DNA of 64,000 bases from Sva-07 sp963743825 (GTDB lineage: Bacteria > Actinomycetota > Acidimicrobiia > Acidimicrobiales > Ilumatobacteraceae): the NCBI GenBank assembly GCA_963743825.1, contig CAVURC010000010.1, positions 124,001 through 188,000 of the forward strand. Direction: 5' to 3'. Below the pieces are notes generated by a model that saw only the letters and a program-made list of their open reading frames with translations, had not been told where the DNA came from and made no database searches. Shown one piece after another: positions 27,427-35,273 of the stretch. Each line of letters starts with the position of its first letter. The stretch's first letter is position 1. The position numbers and the translations under genes are program-made.

Positions 27427-29298
27427 TCAGCCGGCCTCGCAGCTGGGTGCGCCCGGATTCGGTGCGATGCCCAACTCGTGGATCAGTGTCGGCACGAGTT
27501 CGGCGAAGACCGGGGCCGACGCCGTGCCACCGAACCTGTCGTCCGTGCCGGCAGGTGGCTCGTCGACCGACACGAGCACCGTCACCTGCGGATCATCGGC
27601 CGGGAAGAAGCCGACGAAACTCGCGTAGTAGATGCGATCTCCGTTGTCGTCGAAGTAGGTGCCGTTGTCGGCCACCTTGAACGCTGTACCGGTCTTGCCG
27701 GCGATCGACAGCCCGTCGACCTGGGCCCGTGTGGCAGTGCCGGTGCACACCACGTTGCGCATCATCTCGGTCGTCTGCGTGGCCGCCTGCTCGGACACGA
27801 CGCGATGTTCCGGCGAGGGCGGGGTGTCGGTGACCGACCCGTCGGGTCCGACCGTCGCCTTGACCAGCTTCGGCGCGACGTACACGCCGTCGTTGGCGAT
27901 CGTGTTGATCGCTGCCACGAGCTGCAACGACGTGCTGGCGACGCCTTGGCCGTAGGCGACCGTGACTCGTTCCGAGCCCCACAGGTCGTCGGCCTGCTTG
28001 AGGATGCCGGTCGATTCGCCGGGGAAGTCGAGTTCGGACTTCTGGCCGAGCCCGAACGCTGCCATGTAGTCGCGATGGCGCCAGCGACCCATCTCCTGCT
28101 GCACCATGATCGTGCCGATGTTCGACGACTCGGTGAGAATCTGCGAGACCGACAGCCACTCGTCGGGATGCTCGTGCGAGTCCGTCAGGAGATCGTCGTA
28201 GTACTGCTTGCGCCACGGCACGAGATACGACGTCTCGGGCGTGACGAGCCCGTCGCTGAGTGCACTGGCGATCGTGATGACCTTGGCCACCGATCCCGGC
28301 TCGTAGGCGTCGACGGCGGCGTAGTTGCCGGAGGTGACCTCGTAGGCGCCGCTCTCGTCGTTCTGGCGAACCGACGCCATCGAGTAGATCTCGCCGGTGT
28401 CGGTGTCGACCACGATCGCTGTCGCGCCGCGTGCACCGATCTCGGAGACCTTCTCGAGCAGCACCTGTTCGGTCGAGTACTGGATCGAGCGGTCGAGCGT
28501 GAGGACGAGATCGTTGCCCGACACGGGCTGGGCCGTGACCGTCTCCGAGCCAGGGATCGAGCGTCCGTTCGGCGCGACCTCGCGGCGCAGCTGGCCGCCG
28601 GTACCGGTCAGGATGTCGTCGTACTGCAACTCCAGACCGGAGATCCCGACGCCGTCGATGTTGGTGCTGCCGATGATGCTTCGACCGGTGTCACCGCCGG
28701 GCATCTCGCGGCGGCTCTCGCGGTCGACGTTCACCCCGGCGAGGCGCATCGCCGAGATCTGGTCACCCACCTCGGCGTCGGCCTGGCGCTGGACGAACAT
28801 GAACCCGCGATCCTTGGCAGCGATCTCGGTGAGCAGCTCGTTGACCTTGTCGTCGGACAACCCGAGGAGGTCGTCGAGCATCTGCACGGTCGCGGGACCG
28901 TTCTCGATCAGCTTGGGGTTGATCGACACCGTGACCGCCGGGACCGACATCGCCAGTTCGTTGCCATACCGATCGAAGACCGTTCCGCGCTGGCCGGGCA
29001 GCTCGACCGAGCGGGTCCACTGGTCGGTCGCCGCCGAACGCAGGGTCTCGGCCTCGGTGGTCTGGAGAAACGCCACTCGCACGACGATGCCGACCATGAT
29101 CGCCGTCACGACGACGAGCGCAAGGATCAGTCGGCGCCGCGGAGATCCGACACGGAATCGGGACCGTCGGCGTGGCTGCGGAGCGCGCACGCGCCGACGT
29201 GTCGGCGTCTGGGTTCGCGACAACGGCGCACGATGGCCGGCCGCGCGGCGTGGCTGTGCTGCCGGCGCCGTGCTCTTCGTCGTCGGTGTCCGGCGCAC
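27427..29298 (-). CDS. ftsI: Septal transpeptidase FtsI (class B penicillin-binding protein 3)
   Basis: FtsI cross-links septal peptidoglycan and is the FtsW partner. The 623-residue protein has a basic 55-residue cytoplasmic tail, one membrane anchor (about 57-76), the pedestal domain (RGTVFDRYGNELA), and a transpeptidase domain with all three active-site motifs: SVAK with nucleophile Ser336, SSN at 391-393, and KTG at 535-537. The lack of extra PASTA repeats at the C-terminus is visible. GTG 29298 is taken as the start, 114 nt after the ftsL-like stop; the exact start is uncertain because the tail is low in complexity. Confidence 0.94.
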   Translation of the reverse strand: MRRTPTTKSTAPAAQPRRAAGHRAPLSRTQTPTRRRVRAPQPRRRSRFRVGSPRRRLILALVVVTAIMVGIVVRVAFLQTTEAETLRSAATDQWTRSVELPGQRGTVFDRYGNELAMSVPAVTVSINPKLIENGPATVQMLDDLLGLSDDKVNELLTEIAAKDRGFMFVQRQADAEVGDQISAMRLAGVNVDRESRREMPGGDTGRSIIGSTNIDGVGISGLELQYDDILTGTGGQLRREVAPNGRSIPGSETVTAQPVSGNDLVLTLDRSIQYSTEQVLLEKVSEIGARGATAIVVDTDTGEIYSMASVRQNDESGAYEVTSGNYAAVDAYEPGSVAKVITIASALSDGLVTPETSYLVPWRKQYYDDLLTDSHEHPDEWLSVSQILTESSNIGTIMVQQEMGRWRHRDYMAAFGLGQKSELDFPGESTGILKQADDLWGSERVTVAYGQGVASTSLQLVAAINTIANDGVYVAPKLVKATVGPDGSVTDTPPSPEHRVVSEQAATQTTEMMRNVVCTGTATRAQVDGLSIAGKTGTAFKVADNGTYFDDNGDRIYYASFVGFFPADDPQVTVLVSVDEPPAGTDDRFGGTASAPVFAELVPTLIHELGIAPNPGAPSCEAG

Positions 29299-29412
29299 GG
29301 GTGCCGCGTGCGACTCGGGCCTCGACCGACCGTACCGACGAGCCTCGGGCCGTTGCAGTGGCGCCGTGGCGCCGTTGTCCCTTGGTTGCGTGGGCGCGTG
29401 TCGTGGTCGGTC

Positions 29413-29928
29413 TCACGGCAGACGCTCCGTGACGGACTTCACGGCACGGAACTGGTCGAGTGGGTCGGTGTCGATGGTGATCTGCACGGCACGGTCGCTG
29501 ATGACGCCTGCTGCTGCGATCTGCGCTGCGAGCAGCTGCGGGCTCACGTCGACGAACTCGGTGGCATCTCCGCGCTGCATCCCCAGCGCGCCGGCGGCGT
29601 TCGCCAGTCGAACCGGTGAGCGCAACTCGGCGCGTTCGTAGCGAAGTTCGTCGAAGCGTTCGCGCTCGGCCGCAACCGCGCGCTCCAGTCGATCGATGTG
29701 CAGCTGGCGCCCGGCCAGCTGGGTGTGGAACACCGCAGCGCCGAGCAGACCCAGGAACACCATCGTCCATGCCATGACGGCGAGAAATGCGGGCCAGCGT
29801 CGGCGGCGTTGGACCACGGCGAGTTCGGGGCGAGCCGAAATCTGATTCGCTGTCCGACCCTGCCGGCGCGCCGAGACCCGTCGCTTGCCGATGGGCTCGA
29901 CGTCACGCAACAGCGGGAGTGCAGCCAT
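29413..29928 (-). CDS. ftsL: FtsL/DivIC-like divisome membrane protein
   Basis: The product is 171 residues: a basic cytoplasmic tail (1-50), one membrane segment (about 53-72, PAFLAVMAWTMVFLGLLGAAVF), then a short heptad-type coiled coil (LAGRQLHIDRLERAVAAERERFDELRYERAEL) and a C-terminal extracytoplasmic piece. This topology and the position between rsmH and ftsI identify FtsL, although the sequence of this family is poorly conserved. The ATG at 29928 overlaps the rsmH stop by one base (TGATG). FtsL would form a complex with FtsB/DivIC and FtsQ and activate FtsWI. Confidence 0.8.
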   Translation of the reverse strand: MAALPLLRDVEPIGKRRVSARRQGRTANQISARPELAVVQRRRRWPAFLAVMAWTMVFLGLLGAAVFHTQLAGRQLHIDRLERAVAAERERFDELRYERAELRSPVRLANAAGALGMQRGDATEFVDVSPQLLAAQIAAAGVISDRAVQITIDTDPLDQFRAVKSVTERLP

Positions 29929-30929
29929 CACTCGCCTCCTTCGTGCTCGCTGTCGGTGTCCGTGTCGGCAACGGGCATGCCGTCGCTCTTGCGAGTGGCG
30001 ATGATGCGCTCGACGACCCGCAGACGCGCCGACGCTGCCCGACGGTTGGCGGCCCGTTCTGCGGCGCTCGGCTTCTTCGGGATGCCGCGAACGATGCGGA
30101 CGGTCTGAATTGCACCGCACACGCACGGCAGGTCGTCGGGACAGTCGCATGCGCCGGATGCCGAGGCGAAGCGCTCCTTGACGATGCGATCCTCGCCCGA
30201 GTGATACGAGAGCACGGCGATACGCCCGCCGGGGCGGGTCGCTTCGACGGCGGCGTCGAGTGCGTCGGGGAGCACGCCGAGTTCGTCGTTGACCTCGATG
30301 CGGATGGCCTGGAAGGTCCGCTTGGCGGGGTGTCCGCCGGTGCGCCGTGCAGCAGCAGGGATCGCCGTGGTGACCACCGATGCGAGTTCGGTCGTCGTCT
30401 GGATCGGGCGGGCGGCACAGATCGCGCGGGCGATGCGGTCGGCGAATCGTTCGTCGCCGTAGCGGCGGATCACTCGGGCGAGGTCGCGTTCGGAGTAGCC
30501 GTTCACCACGTCGGCGGCCGACCACGTCTGGTCGGCGTCCATGCGCATGTCGAGCGGGCCCTCGTGTCGGTACGAGAACCCGCGGTCGCCTCGGTCGAGC
30601 TGGGGCGATGACACCCCGAGGTCGAACAGTGCACCGCTGATGGCGTCGACGTGGTGCTCGTCGAGTGCCGCGTCGAGTTCGTCGAATCGACGACGGCTCG
30701 TGCGAACCCGGTCGCCGTACGGTGCGAGTGCCTCCGTGGCAGCGTGCAGTGCGTCGGCGTCCTGGTCGATGCCGAGGATGTCGATGTCGGCGCGCGAGTC
30801 CAGCAGCGCTGCGCTGTGGCCACCGCCGCCGAGCGTGGCGTCGACGATGGTTCCGCTGGGAACCGTCGCGAACAGGTCGGTGATCTCGTCACGCATCACG
30901 GGGTCGTGGTCGAACGCTTCGGTCATCAT
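29928..30929 (-). CDS. rsmH: 16S rRNA (cytosine1402-N4)-methyltransferase RsmH
   Basis: RsmH (MraW) methylates C1402 of 16S rRNA with S-adenosylmethionine. The 333-residue protein has the SAM motif DATLGGGGHSAALL, ILGIDQDADAL, ALFDLGVSSPQLDRGDRGFSYRHEGPLDMRM (cited here as the family block between residues about 100 and 130), HPAKRTFQAIRIEVN and VLSYHSGEDRIVK. A Cys cluster (CDCPDDLPCVCG) near residue 275 is usual in actinobacterial members. The start overlaps the mraZ stop (ATGA). Confidence 0.96.
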   Translation of the reverse strand: MMTEAFDHDPVMRDEITDLFATVPSGTIVDATLGGGGHSAALLDSRADIDILGIDQDADALHAATEALAPYGDRVRTSRRRFDELDAALDEHHVDAISGALFDLGVSSPQLDRGDRGFSYRHEGPLDMRMDADQTWSAADVVNGYSERDLARVIRRYGDERFADRIARAICAARPIQTTTELASVVTTAIPAAARRTGGHPAKRTFQAIRIEVNDELGVLPDALDAAVEATRPGGRIAVLSYHSGEDRIVKERFASASGACDCPDDLPCVCGAIQTVRIVRGIPKKPSAAERAANRRAASARLRVVERIIATRKSDGMPVADTDTDSEHEGGE

Positions 30930-31336
30930 CCGCGAGCGATCTCGTGCTGTCCGGCAGCTTCGTTCGCCCGGTAGGTCTGTGGATCCCAGATCTCGATCTG
31001 GTCGAGGTACCCCAACACCACGACGGCGGCCTGCGGCTCGATACCCGCGTGCTGGCGCAGCCGAGTGTCGAGGGTGATGCGACCCTGCTTGTCGATCGTG
31101 GCCTGCGTTGCCGACGACGCGAACGCCCTCAACCGGTTGCGACTGATCTCGCCCCGCTTGGCCTTGTCGACGAGTTCGGCCGCCTGTTCGTCGAACGATT
31201 CGACGCTGCGAACACTGACGCAGCCGTCGTCACCGAAGAAGAGGTAGCACTGGTCGCCGAGCTCGCCCCGGTACGACGAGGGCAGTGCCACTCGTCCCCG
31301 TTCGTCGAGCTGTCGCTCGTAGACCCCGACAAACAC
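30926..31336 (-). CDS. mraZ: Transcriptional regulator MraZ
   Basis: MraZ is a ring-forming SpoVT/AbrB-type DNA-binding protein that regulates its own division operon. The 136-residue protein starts at GTG 31336 (MFVGVYERQLDERGRVALP); the open frame upstream is G-rich promoter DNA. Two AbrB-like halves are visible: GVYERQLDERGRVALPSSY and QATIDKQGRITLDTRLRQHAG, each with the conserved D-x-x-GR motif. It lies about 80 nt downstream of a promoter embedded in repeat boxes that it probably binds itself. It is the first gene of the division cluster. Confidence 0.95.
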   Translation of the reverse strand: MFVGVYERQLDERGRVALPSSYRGELGDQCYLFFGDDGCVSVRSVESFDEQAAELVDKAKRGEISRNRLRAFASSATQATIDKQGRITLDTRLRQHAGIEPQAAVVVLGYLDQIEIWDPQTYRANEAAGQHEIARG

Positions 31337-31408
31337 GCGCCGCGTCCCTCTCGCTTCCTGCCTCGTTCCCCCGCGGCGGACCTGCCGTGCCGGGAACGCG
31401 GGAGACCT

Positions 31409-31474
31409 CCCCAGCAATCCCCATTCTTCCCCCAAATCCCCCCAATGTCAACCATCCTCCCCCATTTCCCTCCA
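31409..31474 (-). promoter_or_regulatory. Array of seven TGG(GG) boxes at about 10-bp spacing: probable MraZ operator
   Basis: On the minus strand the triplet TGG starts at 31474, 31464, 31454, 31444, 31434, 31423 and 31413, a spacing of 10 or 11 bp. Five of the seven are TGGGG. MraZ of E. coli and other bacteria binds direct repeats of TGGGN separated by 5 nt, which is the same period. The array overlaps the promoter of mraZ. Confidence 0.65.
31423..31451 (-). promoter_or_regulatory. Promoter of the mraZ division operon
   Basis: On the minus strand, TTGACA (31446-31451) and AAGAAT (31423-31428) are 17 nt apart, a near-consensus housekeeping promoter. Transcription would start near 31416, leaving a leader of about 80 nt before the mraZ GTG. 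Four TGGGG boxes lie in or just downstream of it, so bound MraZ would repress by occlusion. Confidence 0.65.
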
Positions 31475-31638
31475 TTCACTCCACACGCACCCCATCCAAT
31501 ACGCAGTGACTGGCTCGGCACCCGTGTTCCGCGTCAGCCCAAACGTCGACAGCGAACGTCCACGCTGACGCTGACCGCAAGCTCGTTCTCTGTGTCAGCC
31601 GCAACGCCGAGTTCGGCGACATGCGCTGACGCTGAGTC
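31475..31638. other. Gene-free stretch upstream of the mraZ promoter
   Basis: Together with the mraZ promoter region this makes a gap of about 300 bp between the ligase-like gene and mraZ. The 12-mer cgctgacgctga occurs at 31563 and 31624, 61 bp apart. I see no hairpin terminator or RNA gene. Confidence 0.4.
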
Positions 31639-32303
31639 TCAGGCGAGGCGGGCGGCGAGCGCGGCGGGGATCGCGTCGGCGATCGATCGCGGGATGCGTG
31701 GCGACCGGGCGCAGGTCGGAGATCGCACGGGCGATGCGCAGCATCGAACAGATCGACGAGCGCAGCCGGGTCGTACTCGCTGTACCAGCAGCACTGCAGT
31801 CGTGCGGCGTGGCGCGTGCGACGCTGGCTGATGCCGACCACCTTGTCACCGTCGAGCACGACCTCGCCGGCACCGAGGCCGTCGAAGCACACTGCCGAGG
31901 ACCACGCAGACGACACCATCGGGCCCTCGTGAACCGAGACCGTGCGGTCGCCGAGCAACTCGCCGAGCACGCCGGCGATGTGCCGACCGAGCCACACCAT
32001 CGGCGCATGGATGTCGTCGGCCCAGCCCGGCGACCCGGCGGGCACGATCACGTCGACCCACGTCACCGCACCGGGAACGAGCAGGACCGCTCCCCCGCCG
32101 CTCCGACGCCGGACCACCTCCACGCCGGCACTGCGGCAGGCCTGCTGGTCGACCACGTGAGCGGACTGCGTCGAACCCAGTACGAGCGCCGGCGACGTGA
32201 TGTCGTGCCACCAGATCTCCGTCGGCGCGGGATCGGCGACGACGCGGGCGTGGAAGTCCGCGGCAGTCGATGCCGATCTCACCAGCCGGTACGAGCGACC
32301 CAC
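31639..32303 (-). CDS. Lipoate/biotin protein ligase-like protein (BPL/LplA fold), C-terminus frameshifted
   Basis: The fold is that of lipoate-protein ligases and octanoyltransferases, which attach lipoyl or octanoyl groups to E2 and GcvH lysines. VEVVRRRSGGGAVLLVPG is the family's RRxSGGGAV substrate loop; LDGDKVVGISQRRTRHA carries the catalytic-type Lys in the GxKxxG-like segment. The start is GTG 32303, 4 nt after the HNH gene. The end is broken: the plain frame runs on as low-complexity Arg/Ser, but two single-base removals near 31700-31745 give DLRPVATHPA and then IADAIPAALAARLA with a stop at 31639-31641. The protein would be about 220 residues, shorter than full LplA. Substrate unknown. 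Confidence 0.7.
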
Positions 32304-32307
32304 GACG

Positions 32308-32805
32308 TCAGGAGGCGAGCGGCAGGTAGGGACGCCAGGTCTCGGGGACACCACTCACCGAGACGACGACCCAGGCAGTGGCGCGAGGTGCCCGACACGG
32401 GCGGGCGAGACGCATGCCCGCCTCGTCGGGGGTCCGATCGCGCTTGCCGAGATTGCACGGACGGCATGCTGCCGCCACGTTCTCCCAACTGTGCGGTCCG
32501 CCTTTCGAGCGCGGCACGACATGGTCGATCGAGTCGGCGCGGTCGCCGCAGTACTGACAACGGTCGTCGTCGCGGGCGAAGATCGCCCGCCTCGACAGAG
32601 CGGCTCTCCTGACGTAGGGAACCCTCACCATGTATCGCAGGCGGATCACCGATGGACACCGCAGGCTGAGGCGCTCCGAGTGCAACACGGTGCCCGTGTC
32701 CTCGAGGACCTCGGCCTTCTGGGCGAGGACCAGGCACGTGGCGCGATGCGACGACACGATGCTGAGGGGCTCGAAACTCGCGTTGAGGACGAGCGCACTC
32801 AACAT
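32308..32805 (-). CDS. HNH endonuclease-family protein
   Basis: A 165-residue HNH-domain protein. The central domain is CQYCGDRADSIDHVVPRSKGG, read here as Cys-x2-Cys, the His of DHVVPR, then HSWENVAAACRPCNLGK with the second Cys pair. The N-terminus MLSALVLNASFEPLSIVSS is typical of the widespread actinobacterial HNH proteins that are stand-alone genes. Nuclease activity is a family inference; the biological role is not known. It is coupled to the ligase-like gene downstream and to a small unknown gene upstream (4-nt gaps). Confidence 0.88.
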   Translation of the reverse strand: MLSALVLNASFEPLSIVSSHRATCLVLAQKAEVLEDTGTVLHSERLSLRCPSVIRLRYMVRVPYVRRAALSRRAIFARDDDRCQYCGDRADSIDHVVPRSKGGPHSWENVAAACRPCNLGKRDRTPDEAGMRLARPCRAPRATAWVVVSVSGVPETWRPYLPLAS

Positions 32806-32809
32806 GGAC

Positions 32810-33052
32810 TCAGGTCCCGAATCGTTGCCAGTCGCGGCACCATCGCAGATAGTTCAGCACATCATCCGGCTCGGAGCGATGCGGGGTTTCGCCGTATTGG
32901 GTGAGCAGCCGGAACCGCAGGTACGAGCGAGACGGCACCGGCAGGTACGGCGCCCGAGTCCACCATCGGTTCGGCACGAGTCGCCATCCCTGGCTGACTG
33001 CAGTCGACCAGAGTCGCGGATGCGCCACGACGACAGCGATCACCCGAATCAT
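32810..33052 (-). CDS. Small conserved-looking protein of unknown function (80 aa)
   Basis: ATG 33052 begins 2 nt after the acyl-CoA dehydrogenase stop and the gene ends 4 nt before the HNH gene, so it is embedded in a tight operon. The sequence is rich in Arg, Trp and Pro (LVPNRWWTRAPYLPVPSRSY, YGETPHRSEPDDVLNYLRWC). There is no signal peptide or membrane helix. I do not recognise a family. Spacing and composition support a real gene. Confidence 0.65.
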   Translation of the reverse strand: MIRVIAVVVAHPRLWSTAVSQGWRLVPNRWWTRAPYLPVPSRSYLRFRLLTQYGETPHRSEPDDVLNYLRWCRDWQRFGT

Positions 33053-33054
33053 GT

Positions 33055-34287
33055 TCAGGCCGGCTTTGGTTCCTTCGGCAGTTGCAGGATCATCTCGCCG
33101 ATGATGTTGCGCTGGATCTGCGACGACCCTGCATAGATGGTGCCGGCTCGGGCGTTGAGGAACGTGCCCACCCACGAGGCCGACGAGTTCGCCGCACCGG
33201 GGTCGTCGGTCTGGAACGCCGAGGACGGAGGACGGCCCTCGGTGTACAAGGCGTCGGCACCGAGGATGTCGACGGCGAGTTCGGTCACCTTCAGGTGGTA
33301 CTCGCTCCAGTAGAGCTTCGAGATCGCACCGTCGGGTCCTGGATGGTGACCGGCCAGGAACTGCGTCAGCGTGCGCTGACCCAGGAACTTCATGATCTGC
33401 ACCTTCGAGTAGCACCATGCCAACCGCTGGCGGATGACCGGATCGCCGGCGACACCGTGCTCGCGAGCGAGTTCGAACAGGCGGTCGAGCTCGGCCTGGT
33501 AACGGATCGGGCCCGTGGCGGCCGCCTCGCCCCGCTCGAACCCGAGCAGCGACATCGCAACGGCCCAACCGTTGTTGACGCCCCCGACCACGTTCTCCTT
33601 CGGGCACCGTGCGTCGGTGTAGAAGACCTCGTTGAACTCGCTGTCGCCGGAGATCATCTTGATGGGGCGGACCTCGATGCCGGGTTGATCCATCGGCACC
33701 AGGAGGAACGAGATGCCCTTGTGCTTGGGGGAATCGGGATCGGTTCGAGCGAGCGTGAAGATGTGGTCGGCGAGGTGGCCCGCCGAGGTCCAGATCTTCT
33801 GGCCGTTGAGTACCCACTCGTCGCCGTCGAGTTCGGCCCGCAGCCCGACGTTGCCGAGATCGGAGCCGGCATTCGGTTCGGAATATCCCTGGCACCACGT
33901 GTCGTCACCCGACAAGATGCGCGGGAGATACTGCGCCTTCTGCTCGTCGGAGCCCCACATGAGCAGCGTGTTGCCGAGCATCTGGATGCCGAACACGTCG
34001 TTCGGTCCGCCACTCGGAACTCCGGCCTTGCTGAACTCCTCGGCGAGGATGACCTGCTCGGTTGCGCTCAGGCCGGCGCCGCCGTAGGCCTGCGGCCAGC
34101 CGGGAGCCAGATAGTTGGCCTCGTACAGGGTCTTGCGCCACTCGGTGACGAACTCGGTGATCGCGTCACCCTCGAGTGCGCCCATCCCCTGCCAGTTGGA
34201 CGGAAGCTTCTCGGCGAGGAACGCCTGGACTTTCTCGCGGTAGGCCTCGGCCTCGTCGCTGTAGGTCGGTTGCATGACCACCGACAC
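33055..34287 (-). CDS. Acyl-CoA dehydrogenase family protein
   Basis: A 410-residue FAD enzyme of the acyl-CoA dehydrogenase fold. The middle beta domain has GYSEPNAGSDLGNVGLRAEL (FAD and substrate contacts) and LNGQKIWTSAG; the C-terminal helical domain ends with ARAGTIYAGSSQIQRNIIGEMIL, which holds the family's FAD-binding and end signature. The catalytic base is not obvious, since the residue preceding YAGSSQ is Ile/Thr as in the side-branch members where Glu is elsewhere. Substrate chain length is unknown. It leads a set with the small protein, HNH protein and ligase. Confidence 0.9.
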   Translation of the reverse strand: MSVVMQPTYSDEAEAYREKVQAFLAEKLPSNWQGMGALEGDAITEFVTEWRKTLYEANYLAPGWPQAYGGAGLSATEQVILAEEFSKAGVPSGGPNDVFGIQMLGNTLLMWGSDEQKAQYLPRILSGDDTWCQGYSEPNAGSDLGNVGLRAELDGDEWVLNGQKIWTSAGHLADHIFTLARTDPDSPKHKGISFLLVPMDQPGIEVRPIKMISGDSEFNEVFYTDARCPKENVVGGVNNGWAVAMSLLGFERGEAAATGPIRYQAELDRLFELAREHGVAGDPVIRQRLAWCYSKVQIMKFLGQRTLTQFLAGHHPGPDGAISKLYWSEYHLKVTELAVDILGADALYTEGRPPSSAFQTDDPGAANSSASWVGTFLNARAGTIYAGSSQIQRNIIGEMILQLPKEPKPA

Positions 34288-34301
34288 TACTCGGGATCGA
34301 T

Positions 34302-35180
34302 TCAGCGGCCCACGTCCGATGACGCCCGCAGGGCCACGGACGCAGCGGCGACGAGTGGCTGTCCGAAACCCGAGAGCTCGACCACTCGGAGGCCGGCGAG
34401 GTGCGTGAGGCGCGATCGCAAGGAGAGTTCCCGCCGAAGCGAGTCGAGCACGGGATCACCGAAGGTGTCGATCACCGCTCCCCCGACGAACACAGTGGTC
34501 ACGTCGAATGCTGCGGCCGCTGAGGCGATCGCCCGCCCCATCATGATGCCGGTGCGGTCGATCATCGACGGCGTGGCTCGGCGCATCGGTCGATTCATCT
34601 CGGCCTCGAGTGCCGTCGTCGATGCGTAGGCGCTGAGACACCCCGACGCCCCACAGGCGCACAGGCGCCGCCGGGCTCGACGGCGATGTGCGCCAACGAA
34701 CCGGCGTTGCCATGGGCTCCACGCAACCGGACACCGTCGATGATCACCGCCGACTCGATGGTCTGGTCGAACAACGCCAGGAGCAGGCTCGGGACCTCGA
34801 CGGCATCGCCGTTCCACTGTTCGGCCGTGGCTGCGGCACCGGCGAGCGTGTCGAGATGCACGGGCAGGCCTGTCAGGTCTTCCAGCTGTTCACGAAGCGG
34901 GAAGGCGCGCCACGCCTGGATCGAGGCAGGCGACACCGAACCCGCTTCGACGTCGATCGGGCCGACACAGCTGACGCCGACCAGTGACGGCAGCGCCACG
35001 TCGTCGGGACGGGCGGCCAGAATCCGTCGCACGATCGCCTCCAGCGAGCGCCACACCTCCCGACCGGAGGTGCCCACCCGATCGTCGTACCAGCACGTCG
35101 CCGTCACGACTGACGATGCCGGCCGAGAGTCGACCGGGGTCGATCACCACCGACAGCACCGTTCCCGGGTCGAGACTCAC
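34302..35180 (-). CDS. Degenerate ROK-family protein (probable pseudokinase), two frameshifts
   Basis: Three frames combine into a ROK-type protein of about 290 residues. The start is GTG 35180 (SLDPGTVLSVVIDPGRLSAGIV). Breaks near 35085 and 34670 are each repaired by removing one base. The zinc motif CACGASGC is preserved, as is the C-terminal domain (VFVGGAVIDTFGDPVLDSL). However, the ATP motif D-x-G-G-T is DPGRLSAG, the N-D catalytic stretch is HLDTLAGAA, the GTGIGGG loop is FDQTIESAV and the E-x-G-H motif is AGSLAHI. These losses lie inside unbroken frames, so they are not caused by the sequence errors. It is probably a non-catalytic sugar-sensing or structural relative. It begins 93 bp from the divergent MFS gene. 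Confidence 0.6.
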
Positions 35181-35273
35181 GGGCAACGAACCTACTGGTT
35201 GTCGACCGGCCGAACTGAGCGACCGGGACCGCTCAGTTCGTCGCCGACGGAACGAACTTGACACGGTGCCGAG

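Noticed and set aside
31563..31635. Paired 12-mers cgctgacgctga, 61 bp apart
   Set aside because: They could be chance in GC-rich DNA or part of an unknown site; no further copies or symmetry support a function.
32308..32805. HNH protein as a homing or mobile-element nuclease
   Set aside because: It is embedded in a tight operon with no intron, intein or mobile-element borders, as is usual for stand-alone actinobacterial HNH genes.
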